Origin: Chamaesiphon minutus PCC 6605
GTDB lineage: Bacteria; Cyanobacteriota; Cyanobacteriia; Cyanobacteriales; Chamaesiphonaceae
Direction: 5' to 3'
Assembly (NCBI RefSeq): GCF_000317145.1
Contig: NC_019697.1
Span: 1 to 64,000, forward strand
DNA length: 64,000 nucleotides
Shown here: positions 37,018-46,221 of the stretch, piece after piece
How the letters are laid out: each line of letters begins with the position of its first letter
Numbering within the stretch: position 1 is the first letter of the stretch
Translations under genes and position numbers: made by a program
Notes under the pieces: generated by a model
Seen by the model: the letters and a program-made list of their open reading frames with translations, nothing else
Told to the model about the DNA's origin: nothing
Databases searched by the model: none

Positions 37018-38745
37018 TCAATAGTGGTTGCCTACTTTGCGATGGTGGACTGCTGTGAGCGAATCGGTTTTGGCTACTCGTCCGATATCCACGGTGCTGT
37101 AGACGATCCAGTGATCGTCGCCTTCCATGCGGCTGACGACTTCGCATTCTAAGTAGGCTAGCGAGTCCGCCAAGATGGGACAACCGTTGGAGGCGGGGTA
37201 AACCTTGATATTGGCAAATCGATCGGCTCCAGGCGGAAATCGTTTGAGGAAGTGTTTCATCAGGGGCTGATAGTTGCCCTCTTCTAAGATATTTAGCACG
37301 AACCGATCGCCGACGTGCATTAAGGATTCGATCGCGCGGTCTTTGGCAACTGCGATCGAGATTCCAGGCGGTTCGACACTGGCTTGGGCGACCCACGAGG
37401 CAAGCATCGCACTGGTGGCTTCGCCGCGTTTGGCGGTGATGATGTACAGTCCGCCGCTGATGCGCCCCAAGGCTTTGTCGAGATCGTTATCGAGAGATTT
37501 CATCTGCTTGATACTACGATCGCGTGTCAACCATTGTCCCAAATCCGTTCCGGCTTCCTCACAAAGCTGGTAGGTATTCTCGCTAGGACTAGTTTCGACC
37601 CGAATTGGCTCGAAGGCTTCCCGCACGCCAACTTCCCGCAATTTATTTCTTAGTAGATAGACGGATTCGTCATCGCCACCGCCAGATTCAAATAAACCGA
37701 AGGTTTGTTTGGCGTTAACTGCTGCCAAGATCGTACTTACCAACGCTTGAGTCTGAGTAGCATCTGCACCGGATTGGGGTGGCATCCCGATGACGACACC
37801 TGTGGCGATATCTACCAATTCGCGAACTTCGTGAGGGTCGGATTCGCGTAAATCGATGAGTTCGACACCTACGCCTGTTTTAGAAATCCCTTGCCCGATC
37901 GAGTTGGCAATTAAATCCCCATACCCATACTCACCAATGTAAAATATAACGGCAGTAGTAGTGGCTTTGGCCTGAGTTTGACTCCAGTCTCGATACCGTC
38001 CGACGAGTTCGGTGATGTTGTATTTTAATAATGGCCCATGTCCGGTCGCGATCGTGGCAATTGCAGGTAAATCGCCCATCCGCTTAATTGCTGCTAGTAC
38101 CGATCGAGCATTTGGCCCCATCAAGCAATCATAATAAGTCTTATAATCAGCATCAAGAATCGCCAGATCGTCATCAAAGGTACGATCGTCGCAATAGTGC
38201 ATCCCAAATACATCGCAAGTAAATAGAGTTTGGGTCTGATGGTCGTAAGTGAGAATCGTATCCGGCCAATGTAGATTCGGTGCCGAGACAAATTCTAATT
38301 CATGTCCCTTACCCAAGTCCAATCGATCGCCATTTTTGACCATCATCTGCTTGTAAGGTTGATGGATCAGCCCATCTAAAAACTGCATCGCCACCTTCGC
38401 ACCGACGACGATAATGTTCGGATTCAGTTGCAATAAGTCCTTAATCAAACCGCTATGATCTGGCTCCGTGTGGCTGACAACCAAATAATCGATCTCCGCA
38501 GGATCGATTAGTCCTAACAAAGTATCTAAATAAATCTGACGAAACTTAGCATGTGAAGTATCGACCAACGCAATCTTTTCGCCCCGAATCAGAAAAGAAT
38601 TATAAGTAGTCCCATTCTCCAACGCAAACTCGATATCAAACCGATCGCGATCCCAATCGAGCGATCGAATTGCCGTCGTATCCGCAGCAATCTCTTCAAC
38701 CTGCATCGTCAGGCGTTTTTGGATTTTATCGGCTAGTACTACCAT
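37018..38745 (-). CDS. flv3: Flavodiiron protein, class A (Flv3-like)
   Basis: 575 residues: diiron domain with canonical ligands (HTEPDH, then HWPDT, CDVFGMH and ATGHGPLLKY), flavodoxin domain (VIFYIGEYGYGDLIANSIGQG) and flavin reductase domain (ISGGLYIITAKRGEATSAML). The N-terminal segment TTAIRSLDWDRDRFDIEF matches Flv3. With Flv1 it forms the O2-reducing heterodimer that protects photosystem I under fluctuating light. flv1 and flv3 are usually adjacent; here two membrane-protein genes and repeats lie between them. The upstream 100 bases are AT-rich and could hold the promoter. Confidence 0.92.
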   Translation of the reverse strand: MVVLADKIQKRLTMQVEEIAADTTAIRSLDWDRDRFDIEFALENGTTYNSFLIRGEKIALVDTSHAKFRQIYLDTLLGLIDPAEIDYLVVSHTEPDHSGLIKDLLQLNPNIIVVGAKVAMQFLDGLIHQPYKQMMVKNGDRLDLGKGHELEFVSAPNLHWPDTILTYDHQTQTLFTCDVFGMHYCDDRTFDDDLAILDADYKTYYDCLMGPNARSVLAAIKRMGDLPAIATIATGHGPLLKYNITELVGRYRDWSQTQAKATTTAVIFYIGEYGYGDLIANSIGQGISKTGVGVELIDLRESDPHEVRELVDIATGVVIGMPPQSGADATQTQALVSTILAAVNAKQTFGLFESGGGDDESVYLLRNKLREVGVREAFEPIRVETSPSENTYQLCEEAGTDLGQWLTRDRSIKQMKSLDNDLDKALGRISGGLYIITAKRGEATSAMLASWVAQASVEPPGISIAVAKDRAIESLMHVGDRFVLNILEEGNYQPLMKHFLKRFPPGADRFANIKVYPASNGCPILADSLAYLECEVVSRMEGDDHWIVYSTVDIGRVAKTDSLTAVHHRKVGNHY

Positions 38746-39057
38746 TGTAACTTACCTGTTAATTTTAAAATTATTTGGCGTATTAATCTATTGTTACACG
38801 ATCTTTTTGTAAATTTTAATTAAAAAAACAATCGATCGCTTAATTCCTACTAATCAATGGTAATTCAACTTTGAGAGGAGAGGGGGAGAGGGGGAGAAGA
38901 GGGAACGGGGAGACTAAGAAATGGAAACTCATCATAAGCTAAGTGTAGGGGAGGGTTTCGTGCCCAACCCACCAAACTAAGTACTAGCCCAACCCTACCC
39001 CGTAGCCACAAAGTAAGTGCCGACCCCATACACCACTTGTTACAGATAACCTAAATA

Positions 39058-39133
39058 CGCAGGGGAGTTTGAGGGGCGGCGTCCCGCCCCTCAACGGGGG
39101 GTCTGGGGGAAGCCTCCCCCAGATCCGGGTTCT
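39058..39133. repeat. Long GC-rich repeat, inverted copy of 35364-35439
   Basis: Same unit as at 35364 in opposite orientation; together they bracket the PsiE-like gene, the 135-aa gene and flv3. The centre differs (GGGGAAGCCTCCCCC against GGGGGTTCCGACCCCC). The gap 38746-39286 also carries G-rich runs at 38875-38915, another ACCCACCCC module at 39220 and TTTCAACTTTCAG repeats at 39262-39300. No gene seen. Confidence 0.8.
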
Positions 39134-39286
39134 CCTAGCACCAGAAGAACCCGAAATTACCGCTCATTTACCGTCAAAATAGCACCAACTCGATCGAATA
39201 GAATCTGAGTTACTGCGGAGATCTACCCACCCCGCCCTACGGGCACCCCTCCAAGGAGGGGACTTTCAACTTTCAACTTTCAGCTT

Positions 39287-39562
39287 TCAGCTTTCAACTT
39301 TCAACTTATCTCTGTCCCCATGCGTCGGACAAGGCGGAGCCGAAATCGACTTATCCAACCACCCCACCGCCTGCCCAAACCTCGCCACCGCCTCATCAGG
39401 ACTATCCTTCAACAAAAACACCAACCCCGCCGCCGCCTGCTCCCGCGCCCGCGCCCGCCGATTCGACTTCAGCCGATGCCAATCAGTCTCTGCAATGCGC
39501 AGCCGCTCCGCCAGAGCTTGAGCCAGTTCTAAGGTAGTAAGATCGTCTGTAGTAGAAGACAT
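39287..39562 (-). CDS. Small conserved cyanobacterial protein (DUF6439-like)
   Basis: 91 residues. The core LAQALAERLRIAETDWHRLKSNRRARAREQAAAGLVFLL is a helical, charged segment that I associate with a widespread cyanobacterial family of unknown function. The last 10 or so residues (DRDKLKVES) are encoded by the TTTCAACTTTC repeat, so the native C-terminus may have been replaced. It diverges from the coiled-coil gene at 39625. Confidence 0.65.
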   Translation of the reverse strand: MSSTTDDLTTLELAQALAERLRIAETDWHRLKSNRRARAREQAAAGLVFLLKDSPDEAVARFGQAVGWLDKSISAPPCPTHGDRDKLKVES

Positions 39563-39624
39563 GGGATTTATGACCTGAATTTAGGCATATTAATAATAAC
39601 GCTATTCAAATTGTATCGCCGACC

Positions 39625-39966
39625 ATGACTCAGAATGCTACCCCTGTTGATGAAACGATGGACTTCGATCGCGAAATCGCCGAACTAGAACAAGCGATCG
39701 CCACCCTCAAACAGCGTCAAGCAGAAATCGAATTAGCCGAGCGGGAGCAAGTTGTCTTAGAACGCCAGCGCAATGAATTGAAACATAAAGGCAGCAAACA
39801 TCCCGACGTCAAACAAGAACTCGCCCAAATTCAATCGCGATTAGAACAACTAGATCTAATTTTAGAATCCCGACTATTAAATTTGTGGGAACCCTTTTGG
39901 CAAGCCGTGAGATTTGGCGGATTGGGGATTGCCATCGGCTGGTTTATATCTACCTGGGGAAAATAG
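39625..39966 (+). CDS. Coiled-coil protein with C-terminal membrane anchor
   Basis: 113 residues. Residues about 14-85 are a continuous coiled coil (IAELEQAIATLKQRQAEIEL). The end, WQAVRFGGLGIAIGWFISTW, is a single tail-anchor helix. No enzyme motif. It may link a membrane to another factor; unknown family. It is 100 bases upstream of the EndoU/ligase pair but probably separate. Confidence 0.7.
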   Translation: MTQNATPVDETMDFDREIAELEQAIATLKQRQAEIELAEREQVVLERQRNELKHKGSKHPDVKQELAQIQSRLEQLDLILESRLLNLWEPFWQAVRFGGLGIAIGWFISTWGK

Positions 39967-40068
39967 GCTTACAACTGTATCGCTCTCCACTCGATCGGCG
40001 ATCGCAATCGGACTATACTGAGATCGCGATCGGATTGAGCTAGCGTGCAAACGAGTCGAGCCAAATCA

Positions 40069-40803
40069 ATGAAAAAACCGCGTCTGCGCAAAAAACATTT
40101 ACAGCCATTTTTCGATCTGACAGACAATCCCGAAGTTCATCACGTCCCCCAGGGAATTGCCGTCGATATCACGCCCCCACCGCCGCAATTATCGCCATTC
40201 GATCGAGATGTATTACAAGTTTGCGGTAATTTAGGATCTCGCCCTGCTGCTGAAGACTTTAAAGCATTATTGAAGGCTTATCCAGAAGTACTCCAGCGGA
40301 TTCAGCAGGCTGTAGATGGTGAGATATTTGTAGGGAGAAATAGCGAAACAGAATTTCTCGAAGATCTAACTGAGATCTGGTTTAAACGTGATGGCTTCGA
40401 GCATATTTTTTGTGGGAGTATCGAACGCGGACAGTTGAAAGGAATGCATTATGTCGGACGCTATCTGCAACTGCAAGAGCAAGGATTAGCAGGTAGAATG
40501 CCGAATAATCAACACCAAGAAGAAACACTCGCGGGGGTTGTTTATACGATCGGGGTAGTAGTTAAACATGGCGATAAATTATTAGCCGATCGTCGTAATG
40601 GTTACGCTTTAGTTACCGATGCCGCAGAATTATTAATTGCTGTTACCCAAGCATTTAAAAAGAAGAATCGCCCTCGATCTACTTATACTGTTGCCGTTGT
40701 CGATGTCGATTCAGGACATACTTATCCAGCAGTATTTGTTAAAGAAGATAATGCGATCGTTACTTTTTATCCCGATGTAACACCAATAGAGCCTCTTGCT
40801 TAG
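40069..40803 (+). CDS. EndoU-type endoribonuclease domain protein (predicted)
   Basis: 244 residues from ATG 40069; a GTG at 40045 would add 8. Residues 1-100 are basic then helical, with no signal peptide. The C-terminal part resembles bacterial EndoU nucleases: His112 in EHIFCGSIERG, His127 in KGMHYVGRY, a third conserved area RPRSTYTVAVVDVDSG and the family end AIVTFYPD. EndoU enzymes cut single-stranded RNA, usually at U, leaving a 2',3'-cyclic phosphate. Most bacterial EndoU domains are toxin tips; this one has no secretion or immunity context and lies 14 bases before an RNA ligase gene, so a house-keeping or defensive RNA-processing role is more likely. Family call moderately sure; function inferred. 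Confidence 0.65.
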   Translation: MKKPRLRKKHLQPFFDLTDNPEVHHVPQGIAVDITPPPPQLSPFDRDVLQVCGNLGSRPAAEDFKALLKAYPEVLQRIQQAVDGEIFVGRNSETEFLEDLTEIWFKRDGFEHIFCGSIERGQLKGMHYVGRYLQLQEQGLAGRMPNNQHQEETLAGVVYTIGVVVKHGDKLLADRRNGYALVTDAAELLIAVTQAFKKKNRPRSTYTVAVVDVDSGHTYPAVFVKEDNAIVTFYPDVTPIEPLA

Positions 40804-40817
40804 TCGATCGCCTCAAG

Positions 40818-41462
40818 ATGTTATATTATCCCAAAATCCCCGACAGTCGTAATTGTCCCGACGGCAAATGTATCGCGTTTGAAAAATACGACGGTACCAA
40901 TCTGCATTGGGATTGGGCGCGAGATTTTGGTTGGCACGCTTTCGGTACCAGACGCGATGTGTTTAACTTAACCGCTGCGGGTATCGGAGAGTTTCAAGTT
41001 AAACATCAACATTTAAGCGAATGTACCGCCGTCTTCGATCGCGATTGGGCCAGCGATTTAGAACGAGTTTTTCTCGATCGTCCTCAGTATCAAAATGTTC
41101 GAGAAATTAAAGTTTTCATGAAATTTTTAGGAGCTAATTCTTTCGCTGGATTGCATCGACATGAAGATCCCAAGGAACTAAGACTATTTGACGTATGGTT
41201 GGAAGAGTTTGGCTTTATTAGTCCGTTTCAATTTGTCGATGACTTCCAACATCTCTCGATCGCTAGAGTAGTTTATCGAGGTAAATTAACCGGACAATTC
41301 ACCGAAGATGTGCGATCTGGTAAATACCAAGTCGATGAAGGTGTGATTTGTAAAGGCGGTACAGGCGGCCAAGATTTATGGATGGCAAAAATTAAAACAA
41401 ATGCTTATTCAGCCAAACTAAAAATAGCTTTTGCCGATCGGAGGGAAGATTATTGGGAGTAA
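40818..41462 (+). CDS. RNA ligase family protein
   Basis: 214 residues. Nucleotidyltransferase motifs are visible: motif I with the AMP-accepting lysine Lys23 in EKYDGTN, motif III-like KVFMKFLGANSFAG, motif IV DEGVICKGG and motif V WMAKIKT. This is the RNA_ligase (Rnl2/PF09414-like) pattern; the enzyme would seal RNA 5'-phosphate and 3'-OH ends using ATP. It is short and lacks an obvious C-terminal specificity domain. It follows the EndoU gene by 14 bases on the same strand, so the two form one operon. No polynucleotide kinase or cyclic phosphodiesterase gene is adjacent, although EndoU products would need end healing. Confidence 0.8.
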   Translation: MLYYPKIPDSRNCPDGKCIAFEKYDGTNLHWDWARDFGWHAFGTRRDVFNLTAAGIGEFQVKHQHLSECTAVFDRDWASDLERVFLDRPQYQNVREIKVFMKFLGANSFAGLHRHEDPKELRLFDVWLEEFGFISPFQFVDDFQHLSIARVVYRGKLTGQFTEDVRSGKYQVDEGVICKGGTGGQDLWMAKIKTNAYSAKLKIAFADRREDYWE

Positions 41463-41625
41463 ATACATATTTTAAGCCGAAGGCGATGTCAGTGAGATTT
41501 AAACCAAAAAATTACTATTAAAGATTTAGCACATCAGCAGTTTTCCAAATTATTTTGCTTGCAAGTCAAAGATACACATACATATATCACAGTATCGACT
41601 GAAGATAGTAGCAAGTATAAAGATG

Positions 41626-41662
41626 AAAAAATCCTCCCTAACCTATGAAAGTTAGAGAGGAT
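41626..41662 (-). terminator. Rho-independent terminator of hemE
   Basis: On the minus strand ATCCTCTCTAAC pairs with GTTAGGGAGGAT across CTTTCATAG and is followed by TTTTT. It lies 30 bases after the hemE stop. Confidence 0.8.
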
Positions 41663-41689
41663 ATTTAAGCTTTATACTACTCTAAAAGG

Positions 41690-42742
41690 TTAGAGTAACT
41701 TATCGACATTCTTGGCAGTTTCAAAGAAGTGAGCGACATTTTCTTCGGGTACTGTGGGTAAGACACCATGGCCGAGATTCATGATATGTCCGGTTTTGCC
41801 AGCCTTCCGGACAGTATCGACGATCCGATCGCGGATGAAATCTTTAGAACCATACAATGCACAAGGGTCCATATTACCTTGCACGCCCAGATGAGTCCCG
41901 ATCCGTTGGCGTCCGACTGCCATGTCCACCGTCCAATCGAGGCTGACGATATCGACACCAGATTTACCCATTAGTTCTAATACGCCAGAGCTACCGCTGA
42001 TGTAGAGGATTAGGGGCGTATCGGGGTGAGTTTCCTTGACTTGGCGGACGACGCGTTGCTGATAGGGGAGGGCGAAGGTTTCGTAGTCTTGGGGGCTGAG
42101 TTGTCCCGCCCAGGAATCGAACATTTGGACGACTTGAGCACCACAATCGATTTGATAGCGGACGTAGACGGCGATCGCGTCAGCGATTTTAGCGAGTAAA
42201 CTATGGAGCATCTGGGGTTCGCGGAATGCCATCCCTTTGATGTTGGCATAGTCTTTAGAGCTTTTGCCTTCGATCGCGTATGCTGCTAGCGTCCAGGGTG
42301 CGCCGACGAACCCCAAGACTGTAGATTTATTCCCCACTTCGCGGCGTAAGGTGCCTAAGATTTCTTTAATAAAGGGCAGCGACTCTTCGGGATTTAGGGG
42401 ATGGAGGGCGTCAATTTGTGCTTGAGAGCGGATTGCTGGTTCGATAATCGGCCCCCGACTTTCGATGATATCGAAGGGGATGCCGACGCCTGGGAGAGGC
42501 GTGAGGATGTCTGAGAACATGATGACGCCATCCGGCTCGAAAGCGCGCCAGGGTTGGAGGGAAATTTCGATCGCCAGTTCGGGTTTTTCGGATCGATCGC
42601 GGAATGAAGGATATTTATCGCGTAAATCCCGATAGACTTTCATATAGCGTCCCGCTTGGCGCATCATCCAGACTGGCGGACGATCGAGTGTGGCACCTTT
42701 GGCGGCGCGCAATAATAGTGGTTCTTGACCGATTTCTGTCAT
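41690..42742 (-). CDS. hemE: Uroporphyrinogen decarboxylase HemE
   Basis: Removes four carboxyl groups from uroporphyrinogen III to give coproporphyrinogen III on the path to haem, chlorophyll and bilins. 350 residues, the normal length. Signatures are present: [18 protein letters not shown] near the N-terminus with the active Arg residues, [16 protein letters not shown] and [15 protein letters not shown] at the C-terminus. It is monocistronic with a clear terminator. Confidence 0.97.
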   Translation of the reverse strand: MTEIGQEPLLLRAAKGATLDRPPVWMMRQAGRYMKVYRDLRDKYPSFRDRSEKPELAIEISLQPWRAFEPDGVIMFSDILTPLPGVGIPFDIIESRGPIIEPAIRSQAQIDALHPLNPEESLPFIKEILGTLRREVGNKSTVLGFVGAPWTLAAYAIEGKSSKDYANIKGMAFREPQMLHSLLAKIADAIAVYVRYQIDCGAQVVQMFDSWAGQLSPQDYETFALPYQQRVVRQVKETHPDTPLILYISGSSGVLELMGKSGVDIVSLDWTVDMAVGRQRIGTHLGVQGNMDPCALYGSKDFIRDRIVDTVRKAGKTGHIMNLGHGVLPTVPEENVAHFFETAKNVDKLL

Positions 42743-43299
42743 TTTTTAATTTATGGTTATTTTATATAGCGTGGCCAGTAGCAAGCGCGGATAAAACCCG
42801 CTCCTACCCTATATCCACAAGCATAGCTCGAAAGACATAACCTCCAGAATAGCAAACTAGCTACCCCTTTGTGTTAGAAGCTGTTGCCAATCTTGACGAT
42901 CGATCCTCATTGGCTCGATCCGATCTCCTTTGCCAGCAATACCCTAGTAATTGCGTCTGAATGACTAGCATTGAGATGTAGTGGTTTCGATTTTCGTCTG
43001 ACTTTCAAGTTCCATATCGCCACAATTGCCGCATAGATCGACCATCCCTACACAGTTTGACACTCACTTAGCTCCGACGGAGATCGTAATAATTGAACCG
43101 ATCGACAATAAATTTCAGCTAAATAGCTGATGACACCACAACCTGCTACAATTACTCGTGCTACGAAAATTTGGCTAGAGAAAATATTTTTCACTAATCG
43201 AAGTCTCCGATCTCATAAAGTGTTAGCGAACTTATGCTGATGGGTATGCTATGGCTATCGATCTTCTATCTGTATCGCTCCTCTATCTATTTAGGTGCT
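42743..43299. other. Gap between hemE and a zinc-ribbon gene, no gene seen
   Basis: About 560 bases. I found no credible coding frame, tRNA or array here. The hemE promoter must lie in the first part, as the gene reads to the left. The composition is AT-rich from 43080 on. Confidence 0.4.
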
Positions 43300-43485
43300 A
43301 TGAAAATGGTTATAAATAATCTATCAGCAAGTGCTCAAAAATGCCCCAAATGTGGAACCGATCGAGTCGGTCGCGCTCACCGGAATAAATTCGATCGACT
43401 TTTATCACTAATAAATATTTATCCCTATCGTTGTCGTCAGCTTGCCTGCAAAAGTCGTTTTTACCGTTTCGGTAGAAGTACTTAA
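43300..43485 (+). CDS. Small zinc-ribbon protein
   Basis: About 61 residues from ATG 43300 (ATG 43306 is also possible; the open frame upstream to 43234 looks non-coding). CPKCGTDRVGRAHRNKFDRLLSLINIYPYRCRQLACKSRFYRF forms two Cys pairs with a basic linker. Similar short ribbons with the RLLSLxxIYPYRC segment occur widely in cyanobacteria, of unknown function. Confidence 0.65.
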   Translation: MKMVINNLSASAQKCPKCGTDRVGRAHRNKFDRLLSLINIYPYRCRQLACKSRFYRFGRST

Positions 43486-43504
43486 ACTGCAATTCGATTT
43501 TTGA

Positions 43505-43632
43505 TAAGTAGGTAGGTGCTGTAAAACACAGCTATGTAAACGATTGTAAATCCCTCAAGCGGTTGATTGACATCGATCGATAGCAATTTACATTCTGTTA
43601 TATAGTTAACTTTAATCCTGCCTACCTACTTA
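43505..43632. repeat. TAAGTAGGTAGG inverted repeat pair
   Basis: TAAGTAGGTAGG at 43505-43516 is repeated in inverse as CCTACCTACTTA at 43621-43632, enclosing 104 bases without a gene. It could be the ends of another small non-autonomous element; no target duplication is evident. The rest of the gap to 43900 shows nothing. Confidence 0.4.
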
Positions 43633-43900
43633 GTAGCAGTTAAACTGTTAGATATTAATGGCGATATATAACCTCTTCATCATCGCCAGATTTCTACTTC
43701 CAAATTTTCATGCTATGCAATGAAGCGGTAACCATCAATCTCAGAATCGTGGAATTAAAAACTACTCCCTAGCCATTTTCTTCGGGACTGAGCAATCCGA
43801 TTCCACCCGCTATTTAATTTGGTGAAAATTGCCGCGCCACCGCAAAGATCGCTTAAAGAATGGGATGGCAAGATCGATCTTGCCGTCCCATTTTCAATAT

Positions 43901-44191
43901 CTACGGTTTTTTCATGCCCATACCAGATTTTTTCATGCTCATACCAGGTTTTTTCATGCTCATACCAGGTTTTTTCATCCGCATACCAGGCTTTTTCATG
44001 CCTTTAGCAGACTTTTTCATGCCTTTAACATGATTGTTAGCAATTTTCGGAGCAGATGCGTTGGCTTGGCCAGGATCTGAGAGCGATGTAGTAGAATCTA
44101 AAGCCGTAGCTTGGAGTGAAGTCATTCCAGCCATAGCGATGGCTACACCAGTCACGATCGAGCAGACTCGGGGAAAGAAAGCTAATTTCAT
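43901..44191 (-). CDS. Exported small protein with GMxMKKP heptapeptide repeats
   Basis: 96 residues. The signal peptide MKLAFFPRVCSIVTGVAIAM ends near LQATA. After a short linker the C-terminus consists of six tandem units such as KGMKKSA, KGMKKPG, MRMKKPG and MSMKKPG. This gives a strongly basic, methionine-rich tail, encoded by near-identical 21-base repeats at 43907-44035. Met-rich tails can bind copper and basic tails can bind nucleic acid or polyanions; neither is shown here. The six-frame shadow (FFHAHTR) is an artefact. Confidence 0.65.
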   Translation of the reverse strand: MKLAFFPRVCSIVTGVAIAMAGMTSLQATALDSTTSLSDPGQANASAPKIANNHVKGMKKSAKGMKKPGMRMKKPGMSMKKPGMSMKKSGMGMKKP

Positions 44192-44406
44192 AAGGATGTA
44201 CTGAATTTGGAGATAAGTCTATCAGACTACACGTACTCAACATCTATTTGGATTCATTTTGTTTTATATTGGCGGGGAGCGGGGAGTTGCGGCTCGCAAC
44301 CGGGATGTTGCGCGTTAAGACAAGATAGGGAGTTGGGAAAAGAGCATTGTTCTTTTACCCATTACCCATTACTTACTATCCATTACCCATCCACTCATCC
44401 CCTTCC

Positions 44407-46029
44407 CTAAATATCCAAACCTTGCACCCGCACGCCTTCTGGATGTTCGATCGAGAATTGATAGTTAATTTCTGTTTTTTGATTGACTGGAAGATCGAGT
44501 TCCCACACCAATCGCCCTAATTCTCCTGGTTGAATCTGCGGCGAGATTTTGAGTATTTTTACTTTAATTTGTTCGGTGCGGCTGTGGGGAATTAGATCGC
44601 TAATTTGGATATGAGTAAGCGTGTTGAGTAAATTAGTCACACTGAGCCGATAAGCATATGTAATCCGGCGATTGCCAGCCAGGAAAGTTTTATCGACTTG
44701 GCGTTCGCTCAACTCTCGATCGATTTTAAGTCCTTCATCAATGCCTAAGTTGAGTTTGAATTCTTGTCCCGGAGCGGTATTTTCTAAATTGCTGGTACCG
44801 ACAAACACATCATCTCGGAAAATATTCGCCTTACCTGGTAATAATGTCGCACCGTCGGCGCGATTTTTGGCTTTAGCTTGTAAGTACGCAAAACTCACCA
44901 ATCTCGGCATGGCAATATACTCGAATTGACACGGAAAATTATCGTTAAAAATCGTCACTTTGTGCGGATTGCCATCGCTGGGAATATTGCCACCACCGCC
45001 GAGTTGAAATGTCACCACGCTCCCCTGTTGAGATACCTCCGCGACGACAGTTTCGGCTAAATAGATCGGTTCTTCAGTTCGCTCGAAAGCAGACATTGTT
45101 GCCATCATCGGTGCAGGCGCAGCCGCTGAGATTTCCATCATGTCTGCTGATTTGGATGCGATACTTCTTTGGCGCATCATTATCGGTGCGGGGATGTCGA
45201 TATACCAAGGGTCTAATTTTGGCGGTAGAGTACCCAATCCTGGTTTGGCGGTAGAGAGAATCAGACTGACATTCGTCCAGTCTTCGCCTGTGGTTTGGAC
45301 GATTTCGGCCAGATAATTAAGTTGAATGGTTTTACTGGTACTTTGGACGCGCAGATCGTAAAGTGGCGTCCAATGCGCGCGAGCGACTACGTAGCTCAAT
45401 TCTAGTTGAAAGTCGCCAGCTCCAGCAGGCTCAACGGAGATCGTCACTTCGTAACTCTCTTTGCTATAAGGTGTCTCGACTTCCTCTAGTTGGAGTCGCA
45501 GGCTCTGAAGCTGCTTGTCAATTTGTTGCTGCTGCTGGCGCAAATCTTCCCCTGCAACGGCGTATTCGGTGGTTTTAGTCCCTATGAAGTCCAGGAAGTT
45601 TTGGGTGTCTTCTAGCCCGATTTGCTGGCGTGCCAGACTGCGAGAGAATGATTCTTGAGTTTTCTCACGCAAGCCTTGGATGAAGTTGGATTGGAGCTTG
45701 AGAGTATCGATTTGCGATTGAATGCGACGTTTGTCGGCTCCTAACCTATCGATTTGAGCTGTGAGTTGGGCGATGCGATCGGCGACGGGTTCGGTGGTAT
45801 ATTGGCGATCGGTAGTGACGCCTTGAATTTTGACGCCCACGCTACCTTTACCACTAACGCGAATGGATTCCGGATCGAGGGTAGTGGGTAAGTTGCTCAC
45901 CGTCAATTCGCGCTCTGTGCCCATCAAACTAATTTGCCCTTGACGATTGACTAAAGCGCGATCTGTATATACGGTTACGGCCACAATTTGGGTATCGAGG
46001 AGATTTTGGTTATTAATCATTAGCGGCAC
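44407..46029 (-). CDS. MuiA family protein (DUF4139/DUF4140)
   Basis: 540 residues. The N-terminal DUF4140 part (IVAVTVYTDRALVNRQGQISL) is followed by a long coiled coil (about 75-200) and the C-terminal DUF4139 beta-rich domain (YVVARAHWTPLYDLRVQS, AEIVQTTGEDWTNVSLILSTAKPG). Family members are named after the mucoidy inhibitor A of Gram-negatives; their biochemical role is unknown. No signal peptide is seen, and an ATG 9 bases downstream is an alternative start. Confidence 0.85.
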   Translation of the reverse strand: MPLMINNQNLLDTQIVAVTVYTDRALVNRQGQISLMGTERELTVSNLPTTLDPESIRVSGKGSVGVKIQGVTTDRQYTTEPVADRIAQLTAQIDRLGADKRRIQSQIDTLKLQSNFIQGLREKTQESFSRSLARQQIGLEDTQNFLDFIGTKTTEYAVAGEDLRQQQQQIDKQLQSLRLQLEEVETPYSKESYEVTISVEPAGAGDFQLELSYVVARAHWTPLYDLRVQSTSKTIQLNYLAEIVQTTGEDWTNVSLILSTAKPGLGTLPPKLDPWYIDIPAPIMMRQRSIASKSADMMEISAAAPAPMMATMSAFERTEEPIYLAETVVAEVSQQGSVVTFQLGGGGNIPSDGNPHKVTIFNDNFPCQFEYIAMPRLVSFAYLQAKAKNRADGATLLPGKANIFRDDVFVGTSNLENTAPGQEFKLNLGIDEGLKIDRELSERQVDKTFLAGNRRITYAYRLSVTNLLNTLTHIQISDLIPHSRTEQIKVKILKISPQIQPGELGRLVWELDLPVNQKTEINYQFSIEHPEGVRVQGLDI

Positions 46030-46221
46030 ATTAATGGTAATTTCAGCAATATCTTTGGGCTTGATATAATTAAAAGGTAAAAATCACCCAAATCGATCGT
46101 CGCGCTCGTTCTATCTCGCCACAGGCGGGGCTACTCGTAACGATCGACGTCGAAACCCTCCAATAGACTAGGATGGGATCTAAATCAACTCACAAGTAAA
46201 GCTGTTTACCGTCACAAATAA

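Noticed and set aside
43829-44080. Plus-strand ORF with FFHAHTR repeats
   Set aside because: It is the antisense reading of the Met/Lys repeat gene on the minus strand, which has a proper signal peptide.
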